DNA of 64,000 nucleotides from an uncultured Caulobacter sp. (GCF_947036865.1 NZ_CAMQSF010000001.1:358136-422135), one strand, 5' to 3'; numbered from the stretch's first letter, positions 35,333-44,754 are shown. Numbers and translations: made by a program. The notes: generated by a model not told the origin, from the letters alone.

Positions 35333-36871
35333 CTAACGCCCCGGACGGGCGAAGGCGGCGACGCGGGCGCGGGCGGCGTGGACCGGGTTCTCGGGACGAC
35401 GCTCCTCGTGGGCCGGCGGGGCGTACTGGGCGCCCAGGCGGAACGACCCCACCCTGTTCGACAGCTCGGCGGCCTCGACCCGCAGGGCGTGGGTCGCCTC
35501 CGTCGATCGCGACGCCATGGCGGCGTTGCGCTGGGTCACCTGGTCGAGCTGGTTGACGGCCGCGTTCACCTGGCCGAGCGCCGTGGCCTGCTCGCTGGCC
35601 GAGGCGGCGATGACGTTGACCAGCTCGTCGATGCCCTCGACCTTGTCGACGATGCCCCGCAGCGCCTCGCCCGTCTGGCCGACGAGGTCGACGCCCTCGC
35701 TGACCTGACGGCTGCTCTCGGTGATCAGCGACTTGATCTCGCGCGCCGCCTCGGCCGAACGCTGGGCAAGAGCCCGGACTTCCTGGGCGACCACCGCGAA
35801 GCCCTTGCCGGCGTCGCCGGCGCGCGCGGCCTCGACCCCGGCGTTCAGGGCCAGCAGGTTAGTCTGGAAGGCGATCTCATCGATCATGCCCAGGATCTGG
35901 TTCACCTGCTGCGACTGGGCCTCGATCTTGGTCATGGCCTCGGCGGCGCGGGTGACGATCTCGCCCGACCGCTCGGCCTCGGCGCTGGCCGCGCCGACCC
36001 GCGAGGACACCTCGCGGGCGCTCTGGGCGGTCCGGCCCACGGCGCCGGCAAGCTGCTCGACGGCGGCCGCCGTCTGCTCCAACGTCGCGGCCTGCTGCTC
36101 GGTGCGCTGCGAGAGGTCCTCGGCGCTGTGAGCGATGTCATCGGCGCTAGCGCGGATATCGCCGGCGGTGCGGTCCACCGCGCCCATGGCCTCGGCCAGG
36201 GCGACGGCGGCCTGCTCGAACTCGGTCCGCAGGCCGTGGAACGCCGGCGCCAGATCGCCTTCGACGCGCGCCGACAGATCACCGGCCGCCAGGCGCGACA
36301 AGGCCTCCCCGATCGCCTTCACAGAGTCGGCCTGACGCTGCTCGGCCGCCTCGCGCTCGGCCTCCAGGGCGTCGCGTTCCCGCGTGAGCAGGTCGACATG
36401 GGTCGAGATCGACAGGTCCAGGTCCAGGAACATCGCCTTGGTCAGGGCGGCCAGGCCCTCCGCGAGCTCGGCGTCGGCCTTGGCCGCGTTGAACAGGCCT
36501 TTGGCGCGCTTGGTCACCACCGCGCGGATCAGCGCCTCGGCGACGAGGGCGTAGCCGCCCACGGACCACCGCGGCGACAGTTCGGCCTCGTAGTGAGCCC
36601 GACCGAGGCGTTCGGCCTCGTCGAGGTAGGTCTCGCCATGGTCGGCCTGGGCGATCCGCCGCCAGTGCGCGGCCTGATCGCGCTGAGCCCCGGCCATGTC
36701 CGAGAACGCGCCGCGCGCCTCGGGGAAGGCTCGGACCTGGCCGTCAACCTGGCCCAGCGCGGCCGAGATCTCGGCGTCGATCACCGGCTTCAGCGCCCGC
36801 AGCGCCGACCGCGACCGCTCGTCGAAGCGCATGAAGGCCATTCGCTGGTCGAGCTTGGCGTGGGCGCTCAT
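35333..36871 (-). CDS. Globin-coupled (HemAT-like) methyl-accepting chemotaxis protein
   Basis: This 512-aa cytoplasmic receptor has an N-terminal protoglobin-like domain (residues about 5-160). It contains LGRAHYEAELSPRW and VGGY, where the His fits the proximal heme ligand of globin-coupled sensors. A coiled coil follows, with a HAMP-like piece (RLAAGDLSARVEGDL). The signalling hairpin is EIAFQTNLLALNAGVEAARAG. No membrane segment is present. The start is ATG 36871, preceded by GGAG; upstream ATGs at 36913 and 37045 are less likely. It lacks the C-terminal tail of the che-operon receptors. Oxygen or redox sensing is inferred from the family. Confidence 0.88.
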   Translation of the reverse strand: MSAHAKLDQRMAFMRFDERSRSALRALKPVIDAEISAALGQVDGQVRAFPEARGAFSDMAGAQRDQAAHWRRIAQADHGETYLDEAERLGRAHYEAELSPRWSVGGYALVAEALIRAVVTKRAKGLFNAAKADAELAEGLAALTKAMFLDLDLSISTHVDLLTRERDALEAEREAAEQRQADSVKAIGEALSRLAAGDLSARVEGDLAPAFHGLRTEFEQAAVALAEAMGAVDRTAGDIRASADDIAHSAEDLSQRTEQQAATLEQTAAAVEQLAGAVGRTAQSAREVSSRVGAASAEAERSGEIVTRAAEAMTKIEAQSQQVNQILGMIDEIAFQTNLLALNAGVEAARAGDAGKGFAVVAQEVRALAQRSAEAAREIKSLITESSRQVSEGVDLVGQTGEALRGIVDKVEGIDELVNVIAASASEQATALGQVNAAVNQLDQVTQRNAAMASRSTEATHALRVEAAELSNRVGSFRLGAQYAPPAHEERRPENPVHAARARVAAFARPGR

Positions 36872-37124
36872 GACGTCGGGCTCCGGGTCGGTCGGTAAGA
36901 ATTGGTTCACCATGTTCTGGGGGCAATCCGTTAACCAAGCTTGAAGTTCGCGCCCCTGCGCCCCCTGGTCGCACCGCCCGCGCTCGGCGAACGGCGAGGC
37001 CTCCTCGCGGCTTTCCAACGCGTCTTTCGTCATGAATCGAACCAAGCTGCGCCTTGACGCGTTTTGGGCTTGTCAGGTCCGCGGCGGGGCTTGGATATAG
37101 CCTGGAAAGAACCCCAAGGACCGT

Positions 37125-38240
37125 ATGGCGTTACCGGCCGATTTCACCTTGAGCCAGCAGGACGGCCGGACCTTGGTCGTGCTGTCGGGCGATTGGACCG
37201 CGCGCGGCTTGTTCGACGCGGGCCTGCGGCTGGCCGCGTCCCTGGCGGATCCGCGCGAGCTCGACCTGGACCTGACCGGCGTCAATCGCTGCGACACGGC
37301 CGGCGCCTACGCGATCCTCCGCGCCGCCGGCGACCAGGTCCGCCCCGACGGGGTCAAGGCGCGGCGCGAGGTCCTTCGCCTGCTGGAACTGGTCCGCGCC
37401 GCCATCCAGGTGGAGCCGGAGCCGACCGTGCGCCCCGGCGGCCTTCACGCGCTGTTGGAGCGGGTGGGCCGAGGCGTTTTCGGACTGTTCGCCGACGGCT
37501 ATGGCACCCTGATCTTCCTGGGCCACCTGCTGGTGTCCCTGGGACGCTCGATCGCCGACCCGCGCCGCATCCGCTGGGCGCCGGTCATCGCGCTGGCCGA
37601 GCGCGCGGGCCTGGACGCCATGCCGATCGTGGCGACCACCACCTTCTTCATCGGCGCGGTGGTGGCCCTGCTGGGCGCCAACATGCTCACCGACTTCGGC
37701 GCCCAGGTCTATTCGGTCGAGCTGATCGGCATCTCGGTGATGCGCGAGTTCAACATCCTGATCACCGCCATCCTGCTGGCCGGCCGCTCGGCCTCCAGCT
37801 TCGCCGCCGAGATCGGCTCGATGAAGATGAACCAGGAGATCGACGCCATGCAGGTCATGGGCGTGGATCCCTACGAAGCGCTGGTGCTGCCAAGGTTCGC
37901 CGCCCTGCTGTTCACGATCCCGCTGCTGACCTTCGTGGCCACGATCGCGGGCTTGGCGGGCGGCATCCTGGTCGTGTGGATCGTGCTGGACCTGTCGCCG
38001 ACCTTCTTCCTGCAGCGCATCATCGACGACGTCGGCGCGACCCACTTCTGGATCGGCATGTCCAAGGCGCCCGTGATGGCGACGGTGATCGCGGCGATCG
38101 GCTGCCGCCAGGGCATGGAGGTCGGCAACGACGTCGAGTCCCTGGGCCGGCGCGTGACGGCGGCGGTGGTGCACGCCATCTTCGCCATCATCCTGATCGA
38201 TGCGGTCTTCGCCCTCGTCTATATGGAGCTGGACATTTGA
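37125..38240 (+). CDS. mlaE: ABC transporter permease, MlaE family, with N-terminal STAS-like domain
   Basis: This 371-aa protein has an N-terminal STAS-like region (residues 1-95, VVLSGDWTARGLFDAG and DLDLTGVNRCDTAGAYAILR). The MlaE permease domain follows with about five membrane segments. Signature segments are LTDFGAQVYSVELIGISVMREFNIL and SSFAAEIGSMKMNQEIDAM. MlaE forms the inner-membrane part of the Mla lipid transporter that moves phospholipids between the membranes. Its stop overlaps the mlaF start. The family occurs with mlaF, mlaD and a lipoprotein in this order. Confidence 0.93.
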   Translation: MALPADFTLSQQDGRTLVVLSGDWTARGLFDAGLRLAASLADPRELDLDLTGVNRCDTAGAYAILRAAGDQVRPDGVKARREVLRLLELVRAAIQVEPEPTVRPGGLHALLERVGRGVFGLFADGYGTLIFLGHLLVSLGRSIADPRRIRWAPVIALAERAGLDAMPIVATTTFFIGAVVALLGANMLTDFGAQVYSVELIGISVMREFNILITAILLAGRSASSFAAEIGSMKMNQEIDAMQVMGVDPYEALVLPRFAALLFTIPLLTFVATIAGLAGGILVVWIVLDLSPTFFLQRIIDDVGATHFWIGMSKAPVMATVIAAIGCRQGMEVGNDVESLGRRVTAAVVHAIFAIILIDAVFALVYMELDI

Positions 38241-39064
38241 CCGGCCCCGCCGCCCCTCAATCCGTCTCCGACAGCGCCGAGGCCGAGAAGCATCCGATCG
38301 ATGTTCGGGGCCTCGTCTCCTGCTTCGGCGACAACGTCATCCACGACGGGCTGGACCTTCAGGTCGAACGCGGCGAGGTGCTGGGCGTGGTCGGCGGCTC
38401 GGGCACCGGCAAGTCGGTGCTGCTGAACACCATCATCGGGCTCAAGGTCCCCGACGGCGGCACGGTGCGCTTGTTCGGCGGCGACATGCGGACGGCCTCG
38501 CGACGGCGCTGGTCGTCGGTCGAGCGGCGCTGGGGCGTGCTGTTCCAGCAGGGCGCGCTGTTCTCGAACCTGACCGTGCGCGAGAACGTCGCCGCCCCGC
38601 TGCACGAGCACACGCGCCTGCCCCGCCGCGAGGTCGAAGAGATCGCGGACCTGAAGATCGCCATGGTCGGCCTGCCCGCCCGCGCCGCGACGCTGAAGCC
38701 GGCGGAACTGTCGGGCGGCATGCGCAAGCGCGCGGGCCTGGCCCGCGCCCTGGCCATGGATCCCGAGCTGCTGTTCCTGGACGAGCCGACCGCCGGCCTC
38801 GATCCCATCGCCGCCGAGGCGTTCGACGCCCTGATCAAGGATCTGTCCGACAGCCTGGACCTGACCGTGTTCATGATCACCCACGACCTGGACAGCCTCT
38901 ACGCCATCACCGACCGGGTCGCCGTGCTGGCCGACAAGAAGGTCGTGGCGGTGGCCCCGGTGCGCGAGCTCGAACGTTCCGAACATCCCTGGATCAAGCA
39001 GTATTTCCTGGGTCCCAGAGGCCGCGCCGCCGGCGCCGCCGAGGACCGGGCGAGGGCCGACTGA
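38237..39064 (+). CDS. mlaF: ABC transporter ATP-binding protein, MlaF family
   Basis: This 275-aa protein has the Walker A motif GGSGTGKSV, a Q-loop near FQQGALFSNLTVRENVAAPL, the ABC signature LSGGMRKRAGLARAL, Walker B LLFLDEPTAGLDP and the switch His in FMITHDLDSLY. The only start before the conserved core is a TTG at 38237 (TTGA overlapping the mlaE stop), as no ATG or GTG occurs before the Walker A region. It supplies ATP hydrolysis for the lipid transporter. Confidence 0.95.
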   Translation: MTGPAAPQSVSDSAEAEKHPIDVRGLVSCFGDNVIHDGLDLQVERGEVLGVVGGSGTGKSVLLNTIIGLKVPDGGTVRLFGGDMRTASRRRWSSVERRWGVLFQQGALFSNLTVRENVAAPLHEHTRLPRREVEEIADLKIAMVGLPARAATLKPAELSGGMRKRAGLARALAMDPELLFLDEPTAGLDPIAAEAFDALIKDLSDSLDLTVFMITHDLDSLYAITDRVAVLADKKVVAVAPVRELERSEHPWIKQYFLGPRGRAAGAAEDRARAD

Positions 39065-40002
39065 TGGAAAGAAACGCCAACTACGCGCTGGTCGGGGCCA
39101 TCTCGATGGCCCTGTTCATGGGCCTCGTCATCTTCGTGGTCTGGCTGGCCAAGGTCAGCTTCACGCGTGACTACGACCTCTACGACATCCTGTTCATCGG
39201 CCCCGTGCGTGGTCTGTCGCAGGGCGGCGAGGTGCACTTCAACGGCATCAAGGTCGGCGAGGTGACGCGGATCGAGCTGGACAAGAGCGACCCCAACCGC
39301 GTGATCGCACGCGTCCGCATGACCTCGGACGTGCCGGTCAAGGTCGACAGCTACGCCACGCTGGAGCCGCAGGGCATCACCGGCGTGAACTACGTCCAGA
39401 TCACCGCCGGCTCGCCGAACAAGGAGCTGCTGAAGGACACGGTCAAGAACGGCAAGGTGCCGGTCCTGCGCAGCCAGCGCAGCACCCTCTCGGACCTGCT
39501 GGAGGGCGGCGGCACGGTGCTGACCCGCACCATCGAGGCCCTGGACCGCGTCAACCGCGTGCTCAGCGACAAGAACATCAAGACCTTCAGCGCCTCGCTC
39601 AGCGACGTCCAGGCGGTGACCGCCGAGCTGCGCGAGCGCAAGGAGATCATCGCCGACGCCCAGAAGGCGCTGCAGAGCATCGACCAGACCGCTCAGTCGA
39701 TCACCCAGCTGGCCAACAGCTCCAACAGCCTGGTCGACGGCGACGCCAAGCGCACGCTGAAGGAGGCCGGCGACGCCGCCGCCGAACTGAAGGCGGCCAC
39801 CAAGGACGCCCGCGCGATGATCTCGAAGCTGGATGGCCCCACCACCGACTTCGCCACCACCGGCCTGCCCCAGCTTTCGGCGGCCATCGTCACCCTGCAG
39901 TCGGCCGCCGAGTCCCTGGACCGCCTGGTGGCCGACGTCGAACAGAACCCCCGCGGCGTGGTCGGCAAGGCGCCCGCCAAGGAAGTGGAGGTCAAGCCGT
40001 GA
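39064..40002 (+). CDS. mlaD: MCE-family lipid transport protein MlaD
   Basis: This 312-aa protein has one N-terminal membrane anchor (ALVGAISMALFMGLVIFVVWLA), then an MCE domain (YDILFIGPVRGLSQGGEVHFNGIKVGEVTRIEL, residues about 38-120, ending YVQITAGSP). A long coiled coil follows (residues about 150-300), with DALQSIDQTAQSI-like heptads and a Pro-rich end. MCE proteins form hexameric rings in the periplasm that carry lipids. Its ATG overlaps the mlaF stop (TGATG). Confidence 0.94.
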   Translation: MERNANYALVGAISMALFMGLVIFVVWLAKVSFTRDYDLYDILFIGPVRGLSQGGEVHFNGIKVGEVTRIELDKSDPNRVIARVRMTSDVPVKVDSYATLEPQGITGVNYVQITAGSPNKELLKDTVKNGKVPVLRSQRSTLSDLLEGGGTVLTRTIEALDRVNRVLSDKNIKTFSASLSDVQAVTAELRERKEIIADAQKALQSIDQTAQSITQLANSSNSLVDGDAKRTLKEAGDAAAELKAATKDARAMISKLDGPTTDFATTGLPQLSAAIVTLQSAAESLDRLVADVEQNPRGVVGKAPAKEVEVKP

Positions 40003-40637
40003 ACCCGATGATCCGCAACGCCTCCCGGCTTCTGGCCGTCGCGGCCCTGGCCGCCAGCCTGTCCGGCTGCATCAGCCTGCTGCCGAAGACCAAGCCCGCT
40101 AGCCTCTACCGCTTCGGCCAGGCCGAGGTCAGCGTGGCCAAGGGACCGCCCGGCGCGATGTTCGGTGTGATGAAGACGCCGTCGGCCTTCACCCGCGCCG
40201 CCGCCGGCGACCGCATCCTGACGGTCACCAATGGCGAGGTCGCCTATATCGCCGGGGCGCGCTGGGTCTCGCCGGCCTTCATCCTGTTCGAGGAGGCCAC
40301 GGCGCGGGCGTTCGAGAACGATCCGGGGCGCGCGCGCCTGATCGGTCGCGGCGAGGTGGCCAAGGCCGACCTGATGCTGCGGTTGGAGGTCACGACCTTC
40401 GAGGCCGACTACGTCCAGGGACCCAAGGCCGCCCCCGAGGTGGTGGTGCGCGTCCGAGCGGTGCTGAACCGCAGCGCAGACCGTGCCCTGGTCGGCGACC
40501 AGATCTTCGAGGCCAAGGTCAAGGCCGCCGACAATCGCGTCTCGGCCATCGTGCCGGCCTTCGACCAGGCCACCGCCAAGGTGCTGGGCGAGGTTGTGAC
40601 CTGGGTCAATGGCGCCGGCGCGGGCATCAAGAGCTAG
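39999..40637 (+). CDS. ABC-type transport auxiliary lipoprotein, PqiC-like
   Basis: This 212-aa protein starts with a GTG at 39999 that overlaps the mlaD stop (GTGA). It has a lipoprotein signal with lipobox LSGC (cysteine near residue 25). It is a periplasm-facing outer-membrane or inner-membrane lipoprotein of the kind found with MCE operons (DUF330/ABC-aux-lipo). Its C-terminal half contains ADLMLRLEVTTFEADYV and VVVRVRAVLNRSADR. It probably completes the lipid path to the outer membrane. A specific name is not assigned because the equivalents differ between species. Confidence 0.85.
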   Translation: MNPMIRNASRLLAVAALAASLSGCISLLPKTKPASLYRFGQAEVSVAKGPPGAMFGVMKTPSAFTRAAAGDRILTVTNGEVAYIAGARWVSPAFILFEEATARAFENDPGRARLIGRGEVAKADLMLRLEVTTFEADYVQGPKAAPEVVVRVRAVLNRSADRALVGDQIFEAKVKAADNRVSAIVPAFDQATAKVLGEVVTWVNGAGAGIKS

Positions 40638-40645
40638 GGCCCGAA

Positions 40646-40735
40646 AACCTCGTCCTTCGACAAGCTCAGGATGAGGTTTTCCATCGGCGGACCTCGACAA
40701 ACGTCCTCACCCCGAGCCTGTCGAAGGGCGAGGAC
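40646..40735. repeat. Two inverted copies of a palindromic repeat (TTCGACAAGCTCAGG type)
   Basis: Copy one spans about 40646-40680, with outer arms AAACCTC and GAGGTTT around CTTCGACAAGCTCAGG. Copy two spans 40703-40735 in the opposite orientation, with arms GTCCTC and GAGGAC around CCTGTCGAAGG. The same element is at 47894-47979. Both lie in convergent gene gaps, so they may act as bidirectional terminators. Confidence 0.75.
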
Positions 40736-40740
40736 CAAGC

Positions 40741-41505
40741 TCAGAGCGCGTCCAGAGGCTCCGTCACCGGGCCGTAGCCCGCTTCCGGCGGAATCCGCAG
40801 CACGCCGGCGTCCACCCAGGGCTCGACGGTGACCAGCTCCCGCGCCGCCGCGCGGGCCACCGCGTCGGCGGGATCGGCGCTCTCGGCCAGCAGCTGCAGG
40901 TTCATGCGCGTGGGAAAGATCACCTTGCGCTGGCCGGAGGCCGCGAGATCCAGCGCCCGGCCCGGCGCGATCCATTCGGCGTCCACCGCCTCGTGGCCGT
41001 CGCAGATCGCCTGCTGGGCCAGGGGCGCGTGGGCGACATAGAACCAGGTGTCGAAGCGCTTGGGCATCAGCTTGGGCGTGATCCAGCGGGCGAACACCGT
41101 CAGGGCCGACAGATCGAGCTTCAGCCCCAGGTCCGCGACCACGTCGATGAAGGCCACCTTGTCGTCGGCCACGGCCGCGCGGACGTCCTTGGCCGCCTCC
41201 CCGGCGTAGAACGCCCCGTCCCGGTCGCGCGCCAGCAGCACGCCGGCCTCCTCATAGGCCTCGCGGATGGCGGCGATCCTCAGGGCGACGCCGTCCTGTC
41301 CCGCCGCGTCGAAGCCGATGCTCAGGTCGCGCCAGCGCGGATCGCTGTCGCCCTGGTGGCTCTTGCCGCCCGGAAACACCAGCGCGCCGGCGGCGAAGTC
41401 GATCTGGTGATGGCGCTTGACCATCAACACCTCGAACGACGGCGCGTCTCGGAGCAGCAGTACGGTGGCGGCGGGGCGGATCGCGCCTGACGAAGAGTCT
41501 GACAT
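40741..41505 (-). CDS. Nudix hydrolase (NUDT7/19-like)
   Basis: This 254-aa protein starts at ATG 41505 (MSDSSSGAIRPAATVLLLRD). The Nudix core is present with an insertion: GALVFPGGKSHQGDSD, then about 25 residues, then AAIREAYEEAGVLLARD, giving the REx2EExG metal motif. That insertion is typical of the larger CoA/nucleotide-derivative Nudix enzymes. It also has FARWITPKLMPKRFDTWFYVA. The exact substrate is unknown; NUDT7/19 relatives cut CoA derivatives. Confidence 0.88.
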   Translation of the reverse strand: MSDSSSGAIRPAATVLLLRDAPSFEVLMVKRHHQIDFAAGALVFPGGKSHQGDSDPRWRDLSIGFDAAGQDGVALRIAAIREAYEEAGVLLARDRDGAFYAGEAAKDVRAAVADDKVAFIDVVADLGLKLDLSALTVFARWITPKLMPKRFDTWFYVAHAPLAQQAICDGHEAVDAEWIAPGRALDLAASGQRKVIFPTRMNLQLLAESADPADAVARAAARELVTVEPWVDAGVLRIPPEAGYGPVTEPLDAL

Positions 41506-41578
41506 GCCACGACTTTGGCGCCGTCGCCAAAACTTGCCCACAGCTTTTTCGAACAGATGTTCGAAGGTCGGCGCGACC

Positions 41579-42724
41579 TTAGGCCGCGCCGCGATCCCGG
41601 TCGGATCGCCGACGATTGGCGCTGCGGTCCATGCGCTCCAGCAGATACTCGCTGTCCTCGCGCGAGACGGTGTGGGACGAGGTCAGGAACCGCTGGATCA
41701 TGCGCTCCTGGAAGCGGGCCCGATCATGGGCGCCGCCGTCGAACTCCAGGCTGTGGAAGGCGTCGACGCCCGCGCGGAACGCCGAATAGAGACGCGGCGG
41801 CAGGCCGGCGCGCTCGCAGATGGCCTTCAGGCCCAGCGGCCCGGCGTCGTGGATCATCAGCCAGGTGCGGTGGTGCGGCACGCCGGCCAGCTCGGCCACC
41901 GCCCACTCGAAGAAGGTCATGTGGCCGTGGGCCAGGGCGCGCAGCACCAGGGACGGCGACAGCCGGCCGACCTTGTTCAGGTGCGCGACGAAGGCCTTGG
42001 GATCGGACGCCCGCCCCGCCTGGTCCACCAGATCGATGGTGGCCCGCTCCTTGGCGCCGACGATCAGCTCCAGCGCGCGCTCGGCCGATAGCGCGTGATG
42101 GGTCAGGATGTGGTCGCGCAGCTGCTCGCCGACCATGTCGATCAGGCGCTCGGAGACGGCCAGCGGCAGGGCCGCGCGATAGGCGACCGCCTGCAGCACC
42201 TGTTCCGACTTGGCGAACCGATCCAGCGCCTTCTGCAGCGTCACTTCCGAGAAGCGGGCGTTGTCGTTGGCGCAGGCGGCCGCCACGACGTCCTCGTTGC
42301 CCTGCTCCACCAGCAGCGCGGTGATGCGGCTGGAGACCTTGGGCCGCTTGGCCACCGCCATCTGACGGGCCGGCCCGCCGACGCGGACGATCTCGGCCAG
42401 ATCGGTGTCGGTGAACACCGGCGAGAAGTTGATGATCGGCAGGCTGACGCTCTCGACGTCGCGCGCCAGGCGGTTGGCGACATCGGGCGGCAGGGCCGTG
42501 GAGTTCTTCAGCGTGACGGCCATCGCCCGTCGCACCAGCTCGGCGGCGTCGGCGGCCATAACCCGCAGGATGTCGTGGGCGATCTGGCGTTCTTCGTCGC
42601 TGAGATTGGCGCGATCGATGTTGCGACAGAGCTTGTGCGCGGCAAGGGCGCGCTCGTCGGGCGTCGCGCCCTTCACGAGCATGCGGATATCGGTTTCGGT
42701 GAGTGCGGCGCGGGTCGTGGCCAT
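41579..42724 (-). CDS. DUF2336 family protein
   Basis: This 381-aa alphaproteobacterial family protein is all-helical, with HEAT-like repeats. Two-helix segments recur, e.g. RAMAVTLKNSTALPPDVANRLARD, VAYRAALPLAVSERLIDMV and FVAHLNKVGRLSPSLVLRAL. No catalytic motif is recognisable. A protein-interaction scaffold role is likely, as inferred from the repeat form. It is divergent from a membrane hybrid kinase, with a 153-base gap. The basic C-terminus (ANRRRSDRDRGAA) is typical of an unstructured tail. Confidence 0.85.
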   Translation of the reverse strand: MATTRAALTETDIRMLVKGATPDERALAAHKLCRNIDRANLSDEERQIAHDILRVMAADAAELVRRAMAVTLKNSTALPPDVANRLARDVESVSLPIINFSPVFTDTDLAEIVRVGGPARQMAVAKRPKVSSRITALLVEQGNEDVVAAACANDNARFSEVTLQKALDRFAKSEQVLQAVAYRAALPLAVSERLIDMVGEQLRDHILTHHALSAERALELIVGAKERATIDLVDQAGRASDPKAFVAHLNKVGRLSPSLVLRALAHGHMTFFEWAVAELAGVPHHRTWLMIHDAGPLGLKAICERAGLPPRLYSAFRAGVDAFHSLEFDGGAHDRARFQERMIQRFLTSSHTVSREDSEYLLERMDRSANRRRSDRDRGAA

Positions 42725-42877
42725 GGTTCGTCCGCCGGAGCCTATGCGTGGAGTCGCATAGTCGGCGGTTAGGCTTAATGATTGTTTGAGCCAGGAACCT
42801 GTGGATTAACGATAAGGCGTAACCGCCTACAAACCACGCCGGACTAGGGTGAGCCCTTGACCTAGAGGAGCGTACCC

Positions 42878-44677
42878 GTGCTCGCCGAGCGCCGCCCAAA
42901 AGAGATTTCGACGGACGGCGCGCTCCTGGCCAAGGCCCTGGACGCCCAGGCCGCGCTGTTGCCTTACGCCCTGGGCGTTTTCGCCATCAGCCTACCGGTC
43001 TTCGTTTGGGTGGCCTCGTTCGCCGCCAACGCCGTCTGGATGACCGCCAGCTTCCTGATCTTCGCGGTCAACTGGGGCGCGTTCTACGCGGCGGTGAACT
43101 GGCTGCGCGACAATGGGTCGCGAGACCTCAATCGGCGGGCGCGGGCGCACGTCATGTGCGGCGTGCTGTGGGCGCTGACGGTGATGCAGATCTCCGCCTT
43201 CGCCCAAGGCGCGGGACCGGCCCGCGACACGCTGCTGATGCTGGCCACGGCCGGCGCGGTGCTGTGCGCCTTCTTCTCCGCGCCCTATCTGCCCGCGCTG
43301 TTGATCGTCGCGCCGCTGGCGGCCGCCGGCCCGCTGATCGCGCAATTCTCGGTTCCGGAAAGCCGCCAGGCGGCCGAAGTGACCTGGGGCGCTCTGGCCC
43401 TGTCCCTGACCCTGGCGCTGATCCTCAACCGCATGTTCCGCCGCCAGCACGACTTGGCGGTCGCCCACGAGCAACTCGTCGACGAGCGCCTGCGCGTGCT
43501 GGAGGCCGCCGAGCGGACCGCCCGCAGCAAGTCCGACATCGTCGCGACCCTCAGCCACGAGATCCGCAACGGCCTGACCGGGGTCACCCACGTGCTGGCC
43601 GCCGCCGCCGGCCGGGGCGGCCGCGCCGCGCCCTCACGAGAGCAGCTCAACGCCGCCCTCGACGCCGCCCAGGATCTGATCTCCGTGCTGAACGCGACCC
43701 TCGACTCCGAGACCGCCGAGGCGGGCCGGCTGCAAGTCGATTGCCAGCCCTTCGATCCCGTCCGCCTGGTGCAGGACCTGACCCTGCTGGACAAGCCGCA
43801 CGCCGCCGCCAAGGGGCTGGAGCTCTCGGTGCACGTCGATCCGCTGCTGCGCGCCCGTGATCGCGGCGCGGTGATCGCCGACGCCTTGCGCACGCGCCAG
43901 ATCATCGCCAACCTGCTGGGCAACGCCGTCAAATATACGGTGCGCGGCCGTGTCGAGATCCGCGTCGAGCTGCGCGAGGGCGTCGTGGCCATCGAGATCG
44001 CCGACACCGGGCCTGGCCTCTCGACCGACGAGATCGAGCAGGCTTTCGAGCCCTTCCGGCGGGTGGAACGCACCGGCGCCGGCGTCAATGGCGCGGGCCT
44101 GGGCCTGTCGCTGTCGCGGCAGCTGGCCCGCCTGATGGGCGGCGCGCTGGAGGCCCGCAGCGCGGTGGGCGTCGGCAGCTGCTTCACCCTGACCCTGCCC
44201 TATGATCCCGCCGCCGCGTGTGAGCTGGAGGAGGAGGCCTTCGAAGCCCTCGTTTCCGACCCGCCCGGCGCGCCGCGCAGCTTGCGTATCCTGATCGCCG
44301 AGGACGACGCCCTGAACGCGGCCATGCTGCGCGCGGTGCTGGAGCAGCTGGGCCATCAGGTCGTCCACGCCCAGAACGGCCGCCGGGCCGCCGACCTCGC
44401 CCATATCGCCGAGTTCGATCTCTTGATGCTGGACCACCGCATGCCGGTGATGGACGGCCCGGCCGCCGCCGCCGCCCTCCGCGCGTCGGCCGGCCCCAAT
44501 CAGAGCGCGCCGATCGTCGCCATCATCGACGGCGATGGCGAGGAGGCGTCCGGCTTCCTGGACGCCGGCGCCGATCTCGTCCTGCGCAAGCCCGTCAGCG
44601 TGGCGGGCGTCGCCCGCGCCCTGGCCGACGCCGCCGCCCTGGACCGCCGCGAGACGGCCAAGACCGTCGCCGCCTGA
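42878..44677 (+). CDS. Membrane-anchored hybrid histidine kinase
   Basis: This 599-aa protein starts at a GTG (42878) preceded by GAGGAG. The N-terminal half has about six membrane segments (residues about 28-190). HisKA has His in VATLSHEIRNGLTG. The HATPase has IIANLLGNAVKY, IADTGPGLS and GAGLGLSLSRQLARLMGG. The receiver has ED in IAEDDALN, phospho-Asp in LLMLDHRMPVMDG and Lys in VLRKPVS. The usual DxxMPxMDG sequence is present, but the Asp-His pair is noteworthy. It lies between the DUF2336 and CoA-transferase genes and has no obvious output in the window. Confidence 0.9.
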   Translation: MLAERRPKEISTDGALLAKALDAQAALLPYALGVFAISLPVFVWVASFAANAVWMTASFLIFAVNWGAFYAAVNWLRDNGSRDLNRRARAHVMCGVLWALTVMQISAFAQGAGPARDTLLMLATAGAVLCAFFSAPYLPALLIVAPLAAAGPLIAQFSVPESRQAAEVTWGALALSLTLALILNRMFRRQHDLAVAHEQLVDERLRVLEAAERTARSKSDIVATLSHEIRNGLTGVTHVLAAAAGRGGRAAPSREQLNAALDAAQDLISVLNATLDSETAEAGRLQVDCQPFDPVRLVQDLTLLDKPHAAAKGLELSVHVDPLLRARDRGAVIADALRTRQIIANLLGNAVKYTVRGRVEIRVELREGVVAIEIADTGPGLSTDEIEQAFEPFRRVERTGAGVNGAGLGLSLSRQLARLMGGALEARSAVGVGSCFTLTLPYDPAAACELEEEAFEALVSDPPGAPRSLRILIAEDDALNAAMLRAVLEQLGHQVVHAQNGRRAADLAHIAEFDLLMLDHRMPVMDGPAAAAALRASAGPNQSAPIVAIIDGDGEEASGFLDAGADLVLRKPVSVAGVARALADAAALDRRETAKTVAA

Positions 44678-44678
44678 C

Positions 44679-44693
44679 ACCCTACCGTAGGGT
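44679..44693. promoter_or_regulatory. Perfect 15-base palindrome ahead of the CoA-transferase gene
   Basis: ACCCTAC-C-GTAGGGT is a perfect inverted repeat of 7 bases around one base. It lies in the 77-base gap upstream of the CoA-transferase start (44755). It is a plausible repressor operator; the binding protein is not known. Confidence 0.5.
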
Positions 44694-44754
44694 AAGCCTT
44701 CCCCCCTCTCCCGCCGTCCCCCATCCTGCTCTCAACGAGAAAAGGGAGGTTGCG

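Noticed and set aside
42775..42789. A TTAA-N7-TTGA site in the DUF2336/hybrid-kinase gap
   Set aside because: The second half-site deviates from TTAA, so a CtrA site is not supported by sequence alone.
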